From assembly GCA_029747015.1 (NCBI GenBank), contig JAKOGI010000085.1:727501-791500 (forward strand): a stretch of 64,000 bases of DNA, read 5' to 3'. Shown piece after piece: positions 1 through 11,720 of this stretch. Within the stretch, counting starts at the first letter, position 1. Each line of letters begins with the position of its first letter. The stretch is from Carnegiea gigantea. Its lineage: Eukaryota; Streptophyta; Magnoliopsida; Caryophyllales; Cactaceae. Below the pieces are notes generated by a model, which searched no databases, was not told where the DNA came from, and saw only the letters and a program-made list of their open reading frames with translations. The translations under genes were made by a program, and so were the position numbers.

Positions 1-208
1 GAAAACAAGAGCAAAGAGTTGTCGTTGGAATTAATGATGCCGGGAGAAAAACAGGGATGTCGCCGAATGATAAATTGGAGACTATGGACGTGGAGGGTGG
101 TGGGTCTTTGTTGAACTGAAGAAGATTCAAGCAGGGGGAGGAGTCTCGGAAACTTGTAGCTAGGGGTGGGTTCACTGCGAAAAAGGCGGCGGGAATTGTT
201 TCCTTCAT
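1..208 (-). CDS. Unidentified protein, N-terminal part, runs off the left edge
   Basis: An ATG on the minus strand (206-208) opens a frame of 69 codons that reaches base 1 without a stop. The protein starts MKETIPAAFFAVNPP, has a short Pro/Ser stretch (PPPSTS) near residue 37, then FGDIPVFLP, and ends in a Thr/Cys-rich segment at the edge. I recognise no family and see no signal peptide or known domain. The stretch looks less AT-rich than the DNA just to its right, and a 69-codon open frame is uncommon in such DNA, which favours a real exon. It diverges from the uL14m gene, whose promoter marks lie about 340-440 bp away, so the two may share a promoter region. A chance frame remains possible because the 3' part is not visible. 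Confidence 0.4.
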   Translation of the reverse strand, partial: MKETIPAAFFAVNPPLATSFRDSSPCLNLLQFNKDPPPSTSIVSNLSFGDIPVFLPASLIPTTTLCSCF

Positions 209-539
209 ATTACAGTTTTGACTTTGTTTTTCCTTTTTACAAGTGTTGGGAGAAGTTTACAATCAAACACCACCTCAAAATCTTATTTAAATTTTTATTT
301 ATTAGAGTTTTACGAATCTATAAGAGTATTTTTTTAATCACATGGAAAATATAAAAATCAATGATAAAGATTAATTCATGTGACATGCACGGTTAAGCTT
401 ATGGAGTTATGGTGGTTACTACACAGTGGAAATCACGATACTCAGCTTAAAAATTAATTTCCAACTGTGAAATTCTAGTATTCGTTGGCCACACTGGAGA
501 AAAAAATGAGGGAAAAAAAAAGTCTGTCAAATGATGAAA

Positions 540-660
540 TGACCATTGCAATTTGTGGCCCAGTCCAATTAACTTGCATGCAGCCGAAAACCCGTTTGAT
601 AGGCCCGATACATAAACCGGGACCCATTTGCCATCGTTAAACCCTTTCTCCATTGAAGCC
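540..660 (+). promoter_or_regulatory. Probable uL14m promoter and 5' end: site II and telo-box motifs
   Basis: A GGCCCA site II element lies at 557-562 and a second GGCCC core at 602-606. A telo-box core AAACCCT is at 639-645, followed by a pyrimidine-rich stretch (650-790) like plant 5' leaders. Site II (TCP-bound) plus telo-box is the usual promoter grammar of plant ribosomal protein and mitochondrial biogenesis genes, which fits the uL14m gene downstream. The transcription start and the use of these motifs are inferred. Confidence 0.5.
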
Positions 661-3042
661 GAAGGAGAAATCTTTCGACCGTTCTCTGAAGAGGGTTTTT
701 CTCTGTCCTCCCTCTACTCCAGTGAAGTTGTCTGGTGGGCGATCTTAAACTCCAACGTGGTTGTTTTTTCTCCCTCCTTATCATCATGATCTTTTCTTCC
801 TTTCTTGCTGCTTACAGATCATATCATACTTGATGATGTATTTCAGTGAACAACTCATATTTCCAGTCAGCAAATGCTTCTTCTCTCATTAGCAATGAGA
901 TCTTAATTGTATTAATTTGTTGCCTGGTTTCATCGGCTTTAGGATTGGTGTATTCTGTCGTAATTCTAGGGTTGTTGAATTGCTATTGATAACAATGTGT
1001 TTTCATTGCTTGATTTTGATGATTTGATTTCGAGTTTTTGATCTATGTTTCCCATTCCTACTAACACAGAAAAATTGTGCCCTAAATTTGACTAAATTTT
1101 ATTTTAAAATTTGAATTTTGGATATATCTTGTACTGTTGCCCATGATTCTCCTGGCCATTTTGATGCTTCTTGATTTTACTTGCAATGGCTATATTGAAC
1201 ATGTTTAAATTAAATAAGGGGTGTTACGAGGAAATGGGGTGCATTGGTTTGCTAAGTTTAAATGTGGCTTCATGCGATTCAGAATATTGTTTTTTAATTT
1301 TAAAAAAACAGTTTTCTGGGGGGTGTGTTTGATTATTATGATAATGTCAGAAATGATGAGAATTGAGTCCTGGGAATCAACCAGTGGCCATTTGGTTCAG
1401 CTTTTAAGTTAATCGTTTTCTAGGCAGTAAGCCAGTGACTGTAGTTCATTGTCATCATTAAACTGAAGTGGAACATGGCGGTTGGATTTTTGTCAAGTTA
1501 TATTGTCTCAAAGGTCCAAGGCCTCAAACCATTTGTGCTGACAGCAAATTAGGAAGCTTATAGGATTTTTACTTTTGTGAAATTCAGGTATATATGAAGA
1601 GAATTTAGGTAGCTTAGCTTGATAGCCTTGATGTTGTGAAGAGATTAATAATTAATGATTCATTATATAAGGGTTGTTTCATATGGATCTTTAACCCACT
1701 CTTAAAGGAAGATAATTGTATTCGATTTAAAAAATATTCTCTATTGTCAAACTTGATATGCATAAACTGCAGCGACCCCAGTGCTTCATACCCAACGGTT
1801 GCATGTCACTATTCTTTCCTAATAACTGGAGATGAATTCATTACCTTGCCCTTCATTTCCCTAAAATGTACAAATTTAACAACTTTAATCAAAATTTCTT
1901 TGCCTTATTAGGTCTTGAAATTCCATCATGGTTCCAAATTTCTTTGCTTTAAACAAATCATTTTTTCTCACAATAAGAGAGAATCAGTTTATTGCAGTCT
2001 ATTGAAGTGTAAAATTAGACAAAATGTTCACACTTTTTATACTTACTGTGTTCTGCTGCTGTTATATGTAGTATGTTGATTAAACACAATGTTTTGTTCA
2101 TGTTTTCTGATGGCAACAATTTCTAAAATGCGAGTTGAGGCCTGAGCATAATTGTCTCCTTTTCTGATCTCATTATGTGTATTTAAGGCTGATGTTAGCT
2201 TCTATGGCTTTTGTTCTATTGTATTGGATTCCCACATGGAGTAGTCAATTCTTGAGCAGTGTTGAATGGAACGAATAGGACCAGAAAAGACAGGTTATTT
2301 TTTAGTCAATACAGCAGAAGAAGATATGATTTGGAGTACTGAAATTGGGCTCTGGGATATCTCTGATTCAGAATTTGCCATATTGCAATATTTCAGAAAG
2401 GCAGAAAGCTTGGTCAGCCTATCTTCTTTCCACGAGTTATTTTGTAAATCATTTGGGCTATGACCTGACCTTACCCAGCCTTGCCTTCAGTTTCATTTTG
2501 CTGCCGAGATGTGTTGGGTTAGGGTTTGGTTTCCTTAGGTATCTCTGAAATGTTGATATTTGCTTCTTTAAAGCTCACTTTTTAGTAGTCTTGTGTTGAT
2601 GTTTTTGAAGATGCAATCGCTCTAGATTATGTGAGCTTGCCATTGGTTGTCAGCTTTTAGTGAACGGAAGAGATTTTGATATGGTAATAGCTATCAAAAT
2701 CAAGAGCCTGGGTAATCCAAGCGCCAGTTCTCTCTGGTAAAATTTGAAAGTTCAGAGTTTGAGTCAAACTGTTCTGAAAAATGAACCCTGTGAATGACTG
2801 TTGAAGTGAGCAAAAGATTAGCTCAAGCTTTCTTAGATCATTTCGTCACAACCTTAACAAGGAAGTGACCATTTTTCATGCTGTTTTGCGTGGTGTTTTG
2901 AGTTTGTGGAACCATCATCTTGTGCATTCTTCTTGCAAACAACTTGAGCTGCTCATGTTGTTGGATTTGTTTCCTCGTGCTTTCTTCCTAAATTCTAACT
3001 AACTGGAGCCATACTTTATATGTAGTTGTCACAGAGAAAGGC
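661..3042 (+). other. Probable 5' leader and leader intron of the uL14m gene; no other gene seen
   Basis: This stretch has no protein frame I can support. It is AT-rich, intron-like DNA between the telo-box/pyrimidine-rich start region and the first uL14m codon. An acceptor-like TTGTCACAG ends at 3034, eight bases before the ATG, so a 5' UTR intron of about 2.2 kb is likely. The matching donor was not fixed; GTGAAG at 721 is one candidate. RNA reads would decide. Confidence 0.35.
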
Positions 3043-6000
3043 ATGGCGGCTTTCATAGCATCGAGGTTATCTCAGGGTACGTGCTTAGAATGCTGATTTC
3101 CTTGTACTCCTTAAATTCATGTTCCTTGTGTGCAGAATTAGTTGGTTCATCTGTCACTCTCATTGTTTGACGGACCTTACTGGGTGGCAACCATGCTGCT
3201 GAGAGCATGTACTCCCCAAGCCAAATTAATATTGCTGAATTTGAACAATGTTATTGCTGTGCATGAACAGTATGTGAGTTAGCATGTGCAATATGTTCAA
3301 CCATTCAGCATCTATAATGAAACAGGACAGAAGAGGAGAAGGTTGGGGGGGTGGGGGGTTGTAATTCTCTTTGCTGACTTGCCAAGGGGTGCTGTAGTCG
3401 CATCTCTTATGCCCTGCCCAAGAAATATAGGCCGCAAACATTGAAGTCAGATTGTCCCTCATTGTGCCATATTCAATTTGTGGGAATACATTGACCTAAT
3501 ATTTTGGTGCTGCAGTGGATCGTTTACACCCCGTAATATGACCAAGGATTTTTGGTGTCCACCATATTGTTGCCTCTTCTCCTATGAAGGACAAAGGGGG
3601 AGAGAAAAGGTTAAAGAAAAGGGAATCAAAAGAAATTACTATGAAGGAGAGAAGAACAGTAGTCTTCGGATCTCCAGATGCAAGCTCAGGATAGCTGGGA
3701 ACTTGAATGTTTGATTTGATTATGTCTGCCTCTTATGTGTCTTATATAATTTAAGGTGCCTGATCATTTGTCTTGATTACATGGGTTTTTTTTTCCCCCC
3801 TGTATTTGCATTTGCAGTCTTAGATCCACAACTACAAGAGCTATCATTTTAGCCATATAGTATCTTGCTCTGCAGGCTACCTGGCTGGTGTAGATATAGA
3901 TCATTATGGTCCTATGATGATCAGTGAGATATATTTAGTAAGGCTGGTTTTCTGCTAATTAATGATTTTCATTACCACTTTAAAATAGCACATGTAAGAT
4001 GCAATGTCTGTTAGTTAATCAATGCTGAATTGTAGGATTTTAGGAATTCAATGCCAAATTTTGGTCAAAGTGTGCATAATAGATCAGGTAGTTATCAGCT
4101 TCACGCAATGGAACTTCAGAAACTAACCTGGAACAATTGCACATCAGAAGTCAAAATTTGAAAACCGCGGTTCTTAGTCTCACTTCAAATATATTTCTTT
4201 TTTTTCTATGTCATAATTGAGGCTATATATGTTAGGAACCTAAAATGTTTTTTTAAAAAAAATAATAAGTATAAGACTGTATAACTTACAGATGCACGGC
4301 TTAATTTTTATGTGACTTAGTGAGTGGCCGTTAGCTTAGCTGACAGACTTTCTGAGTTGTAATAAGAGACGTTTCATATCCTAACTTAATCAGCTTTTGT
4401 GCCTACCCCCCCCCCCCCCAAAAAAAAAAGATGGTTGAACAAGTTTGGTATACATAGATTGTGCCTTTTATATGTTGGCATGTCATAGGGGCTTCTTAAG
4501 GGAAAAGTTTTGATGAATTTTTCATGTGGGTACTTATGTATTATTCAGTTAAAACTTAAAAATTAGGACTTAAAAGTATCAAAGTTTCAAAATTTCTTAT
4601 GATTTATTCATATGAAATTCTTTTTATGTAAGGTAAACTCTTATCTTTTGGATTAGTGATGGACAAGGGACTAATAGATGGTTTTTTTATTGATTAAGAA
4701 AATGAACAAATTGTTGTCATAACACAAAGCCGAATAAAGTTTAATCTAAATAATATCTGTGGGTTGAGTACTAGACTCTTGATCGAGATCTTTGCTGCAA
4801 GATTTGCCATTTCTTAGTCATTAATTTATGCATTTGCTTGATCACTAAATACTCATGTATTAGCGTATTCATAAATTGTTGCTCGCACTTGATGAAGAAA
4901 AAAATGTTGCTCTCAAATTTGGAGATAACATCCTAATTGGTATATTTTGTTTAAAATTTGACTGTGAATATTTTGAAATTTTGACATTGTAAATTCCAAA
5001 TTTTTAACAAGAAAATTGAACTAAAATTTTTTATGTTGTATTTTAGAACTTCCAAATTTGATATGTATATTTGAGAAGGCATAAGGAGTGTTTGATGAAG
5101 AGCTTTTCGAATCTAATTTAGCGGGTTGACCTAGTTAAAAGGCTGATTTGGGTGGTAGGCAAATTAACTTTCTGAAAGAGCTTCTTGGGTTGAAATAGCT
5201 AATCTGAAAATGCTCAAATTTTGAGCTTTTTGAATGAGGTTTTTTAAAACTAACTTTTTGTTTCACAATTTTGTTATAAACAACTAATTTTACCAAACAC
5301 TTTTTCTTGAAACAACTGCGCTTGGCCAAGTAATACAAAAAGTAATATAAACCGCTGCGACCTAGTAGTTAATATAAACAGTTAACAACTAGTAGCTAAT
5401 ATAAACAACTAACAAAAACTGTTTGCTAAACAGTTCCAGTAATAGTGAAAGATGAATTTTGCCCTTTATATGTTGGTGCTACGGTGGATTGTTTACACCT
5501 AGCCCTATTTGGCAACAACTTGGCTCAGTTGGCTGATAGTTGTTAGCTATTTGCAATTGCTAGAATATTTGGTAAGATTAACTATGTGTAACGAAGTTAT
5601 GAGACAAGAAGATGATTCCCAAAAAGCCAACTGTAAATGCTAATAATTTTACCTTTCTCAATTTTGGACCCAAACAACTCTTTCATAATTCATAATGCTA
5701 ATTTACTAAACATCCAAATTAGATTTTTATTTAAATCAAACGCCTAATTTTGGTCCAAATGTTTTCCCCACCGAAAGGCTATTAGTCAAACACTCCTTAG
5801 TAAATAAGGATTTTTTAATGCCCCCGTATCATTGGCTGTAACGTGCCTTGTATAATTTAGGGTGCGCTATCATTTCTCTTGATTAAATAGTGCTCTTACT
5901 CCATTTATATTTGCATCTTTAAATCCTAAGAGAACATTTTAGTCATGTAAGATCTTGTTCTGCTGGCTACCCAGCCAGTGTAAATGTAGGTCGCTATGGT

Positions 6001-7173
6001 CCTGTGATGACCAATGGGAAATATTTGATGAGGCTGGTTGTCTTCTAATTTGCGTATCATGATGTTCAGCACTACTGGAAAACAACATTTAGAAGAAGTC
6101 TGGCATGCCTGTTGGTTAATCAATGATTTTACAAATTCAATGCCAAATTCTTGTGACGTGTATAGATCATGGGCTATCACTTCCATGGAACAGAACTTTG
6201 GAAACTAACCAGAAGGAAGTGCAGATCTGATGTAAAATTTGAAGGGGTTTTCTAGTGAATAATTTTTAGGATTTTTTCAGTATAAAATGATGTTGAGTTG
6301 GTTTCTGTTGGATGCCTCTCACAAGACTTGCTACATTATTAGGAAAGAAGTTGTGTTTTTCCTGGCAATTTATGTCTGGGAACTTTTGTCATGTTTGGCA
6401 GTTGAGAACCAATGCCTTCATTGTACACAGATATTGTGAATTTGTGTACTGTAGATATGCTCATGTTTGTACTTTGTTTTGCTGGCTAATGCTTCTTATG
6501 GTATGTGGCAGTGCGGCGATCCCTGCTAGGCAGTCTTACCAATGGTCGTGTTTCTGGTTTACTGGGATCTGCTTCTGAGACAACAGGCAATCATCTCTTC
6601 GCCCAGGTCCGTAGGTTTATTTTGTTTGGCCTTTGCAATTTGAGTTGAACATTTGAGTTGAACTTTGCCTGTATAGATCGTCAAATATTCATGTTAAATA
6701 TTCATGTTCTGCATTAAATGCATCTGACATTGAAATGAAGCTTTTCCCTCAAAAAATTAAGCCTTAATGATTTCATCAACTTTCTGGTGTTGCAGCAGCA
6801 ACAGAGGACTTTCATACAGATGAGGACAAAGCTCAACGTGGTTGACAACTCTGGAGCTAAGCAGGTGATGTGTATCCAGGCCTTGAAGGGTAAGAAAGGG
6901 GCAAGATTGGGAGACATCATTGTGGCTTCGGTGAAGGAAGCTCGCCCTGGAGGAAAGGTGAAGAAAGGGGATGTTGTGCGGGCTGTGGTGGTGCGAGCAG
7001 CCATGCAGCGTGGTCGTTGCGATGGAAGTGAGGTCAAGTTTGACGACAATGCATGTGTGATTCTTAACAAGCAAGGCGAGCCAGTGGGGACTCGAGTCTT
7101 TGGCCCAGTCCCCCATGAGCTCCGTCAGAAAAAGCATTTGAAGATCCTTACGATGGCAGAACACCTTGCTTGA
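3043..7173 (+). CDS. HLL/HLP-like: Mitochondrial large-subunit ribosomal protein uL14m (HUELLENLOS type), three coding exons
   Basis: Coding exons are 3043-3076, 6512-6606 and 6796-7173. They join in phase (34+95+378 nt) into 168 residues plus TGA. Introns are GT-AG: donors at 3077 (GTACGTG) and 6607 (GTCCGT), acceptors after 6511 (GTATGTGGCAG) and 6795 (GTTGCAG). Residues 1-43 ([11 protein letters not shown], then [11 protein letters not shown]) are basic, hydroxylated and nearly free of acidic residues, as in a mitochondrial presequence. From about residue 48 the protein is a complete bacterial-type L14, beginning [16 protein letters not shown], with the L14 signature around [21 protein letters not shown]14 binds 23S-type rRNA near the subunit interface. 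Arabidopsis HUELLENLOS and its paralogue, known from ovule development, have this layout. The bacterial-like core argues against the cytosolic L23/uL14 form; a plastid uL14 would normally be plastome-encoded. The large intron 1 carries repeats. I am confident of the identity and fairly confident of the exon ends. Confidence 0.9.
3730..4180 (+). repeat. Intron 1 internal duplication, copy 1
   Basis: This segment is a diverged copy of 5838-6240. Shared blocks in the same order include TATGGTCCTATGATGA versus TATGGTCCTGTGATGA, a GGCTGGTT block, TTAATCAATG, ATTCAATGCCAAATT and an AACTTCAGAAACTAACC-like block. Related sequence may extend left: GGTGCTGCAGTGGAT near 3505 matches GGTGCTACGGTGGAT near 5477. 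Not coding. Confidence 0.75.
5083..5798. mobile_element. TIR DNA transposon (non-autonomous) in uL14m intron 1
   Basis: Both ends carry an imperfect inverted repeat of about 27 bp: AAGGAGTGTTTGATGAAGAG on the left, and AAGGAGTGTTTGACTAATAG when the right end is read on the other strand. The match continues into GC(T/C)TTTCG. The 716 bp between them has no transposase frame. I could not find a convincing target duplication, so the superfamily is open. The insertion sits wholly inside the intron. Confidence 0.6.
5838..6240 (+). repeat. Intron 1 internal duplication, copy 2
   Basis: Second copy of the 3730-4180 segment in the same orientation, about 2.1 kb downstream. It is clearly diverged, with indels (for example an extra stretch near 6070-6100), so the duplication is old. 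It begins just after the TIR element at 5083-5798. Confidence 0.75.
6793..6798 (+). other. NAGNAG tandem splice acceptor at uL14m exon 3
   Basis: The acceptor reads CAGCAG, so splicing after 6795 or after 6798 both keep the frame. The two products differ by one Gln at the junction of presequence and L14 core (QQQRTF versus QQRTF). Tandem acceptors of this kind are often used alternatively in plants; actual use here is inferred. Confidence 0.6.
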
Positions 7174-7347
7174 TTGTTCCGTCTTGCTATGATCTTCTAT
7201 TTTGTCGTAAGACCGTTATTAGTGGTTTAATTTGTATAGGTTGTCAAGTTGTCGAAGAATTTGGGCTAGCGTTAAGAAATGCAATTTACTTAAGGGAGAT
7301 GCACTCATCGTCCAATTTGCATTTGATGGGGCTCCACTACTTATTAT

Positions 7348-8268
7348 TAGGGATGGCAGTTACATTCGAATTCGAAGCAGATCTGATCCGATCCGAGGTA
7401 AAATTATCCGATTTGAATCCAAGACAGAAAAATTTGAGTCCTAGTCGACAAAAATAATCTGAATCTGAGTTGGATTTGGATCGGATTCGGAAGAAGGGTA
7501 AAATCCGATCTGACTAATTTTTGAAAAATTTAAAATTTAAAATTTAAGTTTAAAATTTAAAATTTTTAGAAATAAAACCTACCTAATAATAATATACCCA
7601 CCCTCCCCAACCCTCAAGCTACCAGCCCAGCACACCTCTCCAATTTTATGCTTTTTGGTCATCTGGTTTTTTTCTTAATACGTAAACATTAAAACTTTGA
7701 AAGTTGAAAATTGAAAGCCTAATACTCCCCAGCCTTGCCTGCCCCCTAGTTACTCTCTTTCTCTCCCCTCGCGGTTGTGGATCTCACCATCACTGGTCGC
7801 CACTTGTTCTCTTGCTGCTCGGCTCCTCAGTCCTAGCTCGACGTTCACTGTATACCTCAGTTTCGGCACTGCAGTCTCGACACCTCAGTTCTGGGACCTC
7901 AGTCCTGTCTCGCTCATATTTATTACGATTTGTGTTTGTTGGAACATGTTGTCGTTTTGTTAAATGTGAAATATATACTTCTTTTGCTCTTCATTTAGGT
8001 TAAATGTTCAGGATTCGATTAATACGATATACAAATGCACATCGTCCCATTGACAGGTGAGTAGAATATATAAAAATTGTATAACATTATTGCATGGCGA
8101 AGGAGATTATTTCGGATCAGATTAAATCCGACTTTGATCTGATCCATCTTGCCACGGATCCAGAGGTTCTCCTTTGATCTGTCGGATCGGATTTTTAGAT
8201 CTGAATATAATCGGATGCGGATTCGGATGTTCCAATATCCGATCCAATCTAACCCATTGATATCCCTA
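7348..8268. mobile_element. hAT-like non-autonomous element just downstream of uL14m
   Basis: The left end starts TAGGGATGGCAGT; the right end read on the other strand starts TAGGGATATCAAT. Both subterminal zones are full of GATCCGA/GGATCGGAT motifs, as in many plant hAT MITEs. The flanking octamers CTTATTAT and CTTGTCAC agree at 5 of 8 bases and every mismatch is a transition, as expected for an old 8 bp duplication. No transposase frame. The element begins 174 bp after the uL14m stop, so it may supply part of the 3' UTR or the polyA region. Confidence 0.6.
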
Positions 8269-8689
8269 CTTGTCACTATTTAGGTGCTTTTGGTTTGTGT
8301 GGCCCAGCATCTTAAAGATGCTGATAGGTATTCAGCGCACCTAATTCTAAGGCAGCACAGCTTACCATTTTGAAGACTTGGATTTAGTCGGTACCTCTTT
8401 TATTGTCTTCACGTATTTGTACTTTCATAAGGAAGGTTATGGGGAGTTAATTCTCAGGTACCACGATATACGTGATGTTAATAATTCAAGGCCTAAGTGT
8501 TTGGAGTGAATATTTTAGTATCTCGAAGTTTGCTGATCAAATTTTTAAGTACCCTTTGTTTTCTTCTTGGACTCATAAACTTTTAAAATTTGCATTTTAA
8601 CCCCAATTCTTAAAAACTTACTTTCAAAAATTTTAAATTTTTGGATGTGTGATTCCTCTCGTTAGTGGTATACAAGGTCCTCATTCAAT
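8269..8689. other. Intergenic spacer, no feature seen
   Basis: AT-rich sequence between the hAT-like element and the pararetrovirus. The only structure noted is a 19-base near-perfect palindrome at 8305-8323 (CAGCATCTT, one A, AAGATGCTG). Confidence 0.5.
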
Positions 8690-8702
8690 TGGTATCAAAG
8701 CC
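8690..8702 (+). other. Pararetroviral tRNA-Met primer binding site
   Basis: TGGTATCAAAGCC differs by one base from the standard TGGTATCAGAGCC site that marks position 1 on caulimovirid genome maps. Its place upstream of the viral frames supports the reading. Confidence 0.65.
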
Positions 8703-9009
8703 ACGTGACCAAAAATCATTAAGATTTTTTCACACATTGTCCATTCACCCGAAAGAACCACTTCAGTAACACCTTAATTAAACTATATCACTGATATAGT
8801 TCTAGAATTAAAAGTCGAATTAATCAAAATTAAGACTAAAGTAGTAATTGTCAGTAATCCATCTTTCTTGAGTTAACGAAATTAGACATAGTGAAAATCT
8901 ACTTTAAATATTAGGACTCCATTTTAGCATAAATATCATTTGCAAAATCCAAAAAACAAAAATCAATTTCCTTGCATGATTTAAAAATCCAAAAAGAAGT
9001 AAGAGAAAA

Positions 9010-10376
9010 ATCAACTGAAAAATCATCCGAAAATGCGGAGAAAGAAGAAGAGGATGGTGTATAAGTAGTTTAATCTTGACGAACTACAGGATATGTTTGA
9101 TAAGGAACAAAAACCAGAAGAATTAAACAAAGTCATGGAGACAATTATTGATAAATAGGATGTATTAACTGATGATAATGAAGAAACAAAGAATGTCCAA
9201 TTAGAAGAAGAAATATATCAGTAGATGAACCTAATTAAGTTAGAAGATCTTAATGTGGTACCTTTAGAAGAAATTAGAAAGAAATTGGATTTAAAAAAAA
9301 GTAAAATGGTATTTGACGATAAAATTAACGAGATTAGAGAAGAGCTTGACACATGAAATTGAATCCAATCTAATTAACAATATAGTTCCTAAACCTGAAG
9401 AATTTGGTAAACCTTCTAGAAGAAATACTCATTTTGTGAGGTCTAGGTATGTTCCAGCAGGCCGTACAACTAAGTTTTCTTTTGGGTTTATTCCAAGGGA
9501 AACTACGACCTTTGAAGAAATTAGTCTTACCCTACTTTACCAAACATGATATATCCTAAACATTGATGGAGCTCGTAATAAAGAAAAATATTTGAGCATT
9601 GGAAAAGAGGCATAAATGGTGTCCTAAACCTAAATACTACTCGAACTGTTACAAAATTCCTAAACTATGCCGAGCATAATTTTTCTGGTACTGCAACTTA
9701 CTAGTGTAATTCATTAAATAAAGATGATGAAAATGCATTAAGAATGATGGAAACATTAGCTACAATGTTCAAAAATTTATATAAGAAAATCGAAACTAAG
9801 TTCATCGGAGCTAAATTTGATTCTAAAGAAAAGACATGAGAATGGCAAGCAAAGATTAATAATATAGAGTTATGGGATATGAGGTATCTAGAGAATTATA
9901 TTGCTGAATTTAGTCAATATTGTTATAAAATTGGGTATAATGAAACTAATCTTTGTATGTTCAATGACAAATTGACATATCCGATAAATTCCATAATTAA
10001 TGAAAAATACATTGTATGGCTTGAAAGAGCAGATGTCATTGATACCCTTGGTTTAAGAATCTCTTATTTAAGAAAATGGGTCAATAATTAGTGTCTTGAT
10101 CTCTAAAAGCAAAAGAAAATTAAGAAGCAGTTTTTACCTTGTTGAGATTCACCTCACCAATGGGGAAAGGAATCTGAAAGGAGAAGAAAAAGAAAAAATT
10201 ATAAGAAAAAAAAGTTTTAGTAAGCAAAGGGGAGAGAAATATATAAGAAAATATTATAACAAAGTAAGCCCTAAAAAACGAAGATTTTTTAGGAAAGCGG
10301 CTTAGTGTGTCTTGTGAGAATAAACAGCTGCAAATGTTGGGCATGTGGAGAAGTAGAACATTATGTTAATGAATGC
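9010..10376 (+). pseudogene. Caulimovirid coat-protein remnant
   Basis: The broken frames here are rich in Glu, Lys, Asn and Asp. An open segment at 9313-9546 is followed by another at 9879-10088 that contains a helical core-like stretch (ELWDMRYLENYI, FSQYCYKIGY). The remnant ends in a Lys-rich tract and a zinc finger of the C-X2-C-X4-H-X4-C type at 10335-10376 (CWACGEVEHYVNEC), the signature of caulimovirid nucleocapsid proteins. The acidic N-terminal part, basic tract and finger occur in the usual order. Stops near 9066, 9157, 9224 and later, plus frame changes, kill it. The protein would have formed the capsid and bound RNA. Confidence 0.7.
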
Positions 10377-10739
10377 AAAAATTGGAAGATAATAAAATGA
10401 TTGAAACCCTAGGAAGCCTAGATTACTTTGAGTGAAGTAAGGAAGGGCACTAGGCTTAGCCCTAAATAACAATAAATGAATTTTTGAGATTATATAGAAG
10501 ATGAATATAAAGAGAGTGATTATGAAGAAATCAGTCATATGATGAAAAGTAGCTCGATTAGTGTGGATGATCTTCAAGGACAAGAGTTTGTTGTAGACAA
10601 TGAGAACAAAGAAAGTAAAAAGGATTGGATTTTTCCTATAATTCAGAAAGACATGATCTATAAAAAATTCATATTTCAATTGAATAAGTATGTGAAATGA
10701 TGGAAGAAGATACAGAAATAAACGACTATGAGTATGATG

Positions 10740-11050
10740 TGGGAGAAGTTAATCTCATCAATTAGAAAAATATCCTTAAGCACAACAAAGATAGAAAGTA
10801 TAGATGCATCCACGTTAGAAGTGACCAAGTGGAAATCACTCCATTACAATATCATGGCAAAGATATTGACCTTTATACTTTACTCTGTGATATCAGGCAT
10901 ACTAAATTTAATAATCAAATTATCACAGAAATTACGATCAATTTATGTAATGGACCAGTAGGATTCAATTGTCGACTTGAATATTATGTAAGTTTAAAAA
11001 ATAAATTTGCTAAAAACTACCTATCCCTTAAGAAAAAACAGTTAGGATAG
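10740..11050 (+). pseudogene. Caulimovirid movement-protein remnant
   Basis: An open segment ending at 11050 contains LCDIRHTKFNNQII followed by NLCNGPVGFNC (NLCNGPVGFN at 10940-10969), the core motif of the viral movement-protein family of caulimovirids, which opens plasmodesmata. It lies downstream of the coat zinc finger and upstream of the protease. The segment is shorter than a full movement protein and its edges are broken by stops, so part of the domain is lost or shifted. The identification rests on the NLCNGPV core and the preceding D-x-R element. Confidence 0.7.
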
Positions 11051-11360
11051 ACATGAAAAGGGGAGGATACCCACTGAGGATATTTTACAAAATGATCTAT
11101 AAACTAGATTAATAGGCCATGGATATCTAGCTTTACCAACTCTACAAAAATCAATAACAAAAATGTAATAAAAATTAATGAGAATGGTAAAATTACCATA
11201 AAACCCTAATAGTTAAGAAGAATGAGTGCAAGATTAGAATAGGGAGAAGGGTCTTCATCAGCTAAAGAAGAGTTTAAAGAAGATGATATAATTAGCATGA
11301 CCAGTAAAATGAGTAGAATGAGTTTTGAACACACAATACATAGTGTAGATCGATCGAAGT

Positions 11361-11720
11361 ATGAGTCTACATAGAAAAGTCATTAGGTACAAAACAAAAA
11401 CGGTTAGTGAGTCAATCTATGATGATGAATTAGTTAAAAATATGACAGTGGAGATATGCCATGAAGTCACAAACATAAATCCTAATAGCATCTATGTTTC
11501 AATAGATGTATGTTTAGAAGGATATAATAAATATGAATTGTGTACCTACATAGATAGTGGTTGTTTTGTATGCTTTGAAAAAAGATCGTTATTTTCAGAA
11601 TTTATGTAGAAAAGAACCAAAAATCCTTTACAACTAAGGATAGCTGATAATAGCATTATAAGCCACAATGAAGCCATAAAAGGCTATTCATAGAATTAGG
11701 AGGAGTTTAATGCATTATAC
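11361..11720 (+). pseudogene. Caulimovirid aspartic protease remnant
   Basis: The frame at 11361-11606 contains YIDSG (Asp-Ser-Gly at 11553-11561), the active-site motif of pararetroviral retropepsins, preceded by a beta-strand-like SIYVSIDVCLEG stretch. After a stop at 11607 the sequence continues with LRIADNSIISHNE, matching the flap region of this family. In life it would cleave the viral polyprotein. It lies in the expected place before the RT. Confidence 0.65.

Noticed and set aside
447..787. Minus-strand frames of 68-72 codons
   Set aside because: They overlap the probable uL14m promoter and leader and look like chance frames.
6714..7164. Two long minus-strand open frames over uL14m exon 3
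   Set aside because: They are antisense to a strongly conserved ribosomal protein exon and have no recognisable content.
8305..8323. 19-base palindrome as an operator or terminator
   Set aside because: A single short palindrome in AT-rich spacer with no neighbouring gene end to support a role.
8700..9010. Search for a movement-protein frame upstream of the viral coat remnant
   Set aside because: Only about 300 bp of broken, low-complexity frames are present; the movement motif is found downstream instead.
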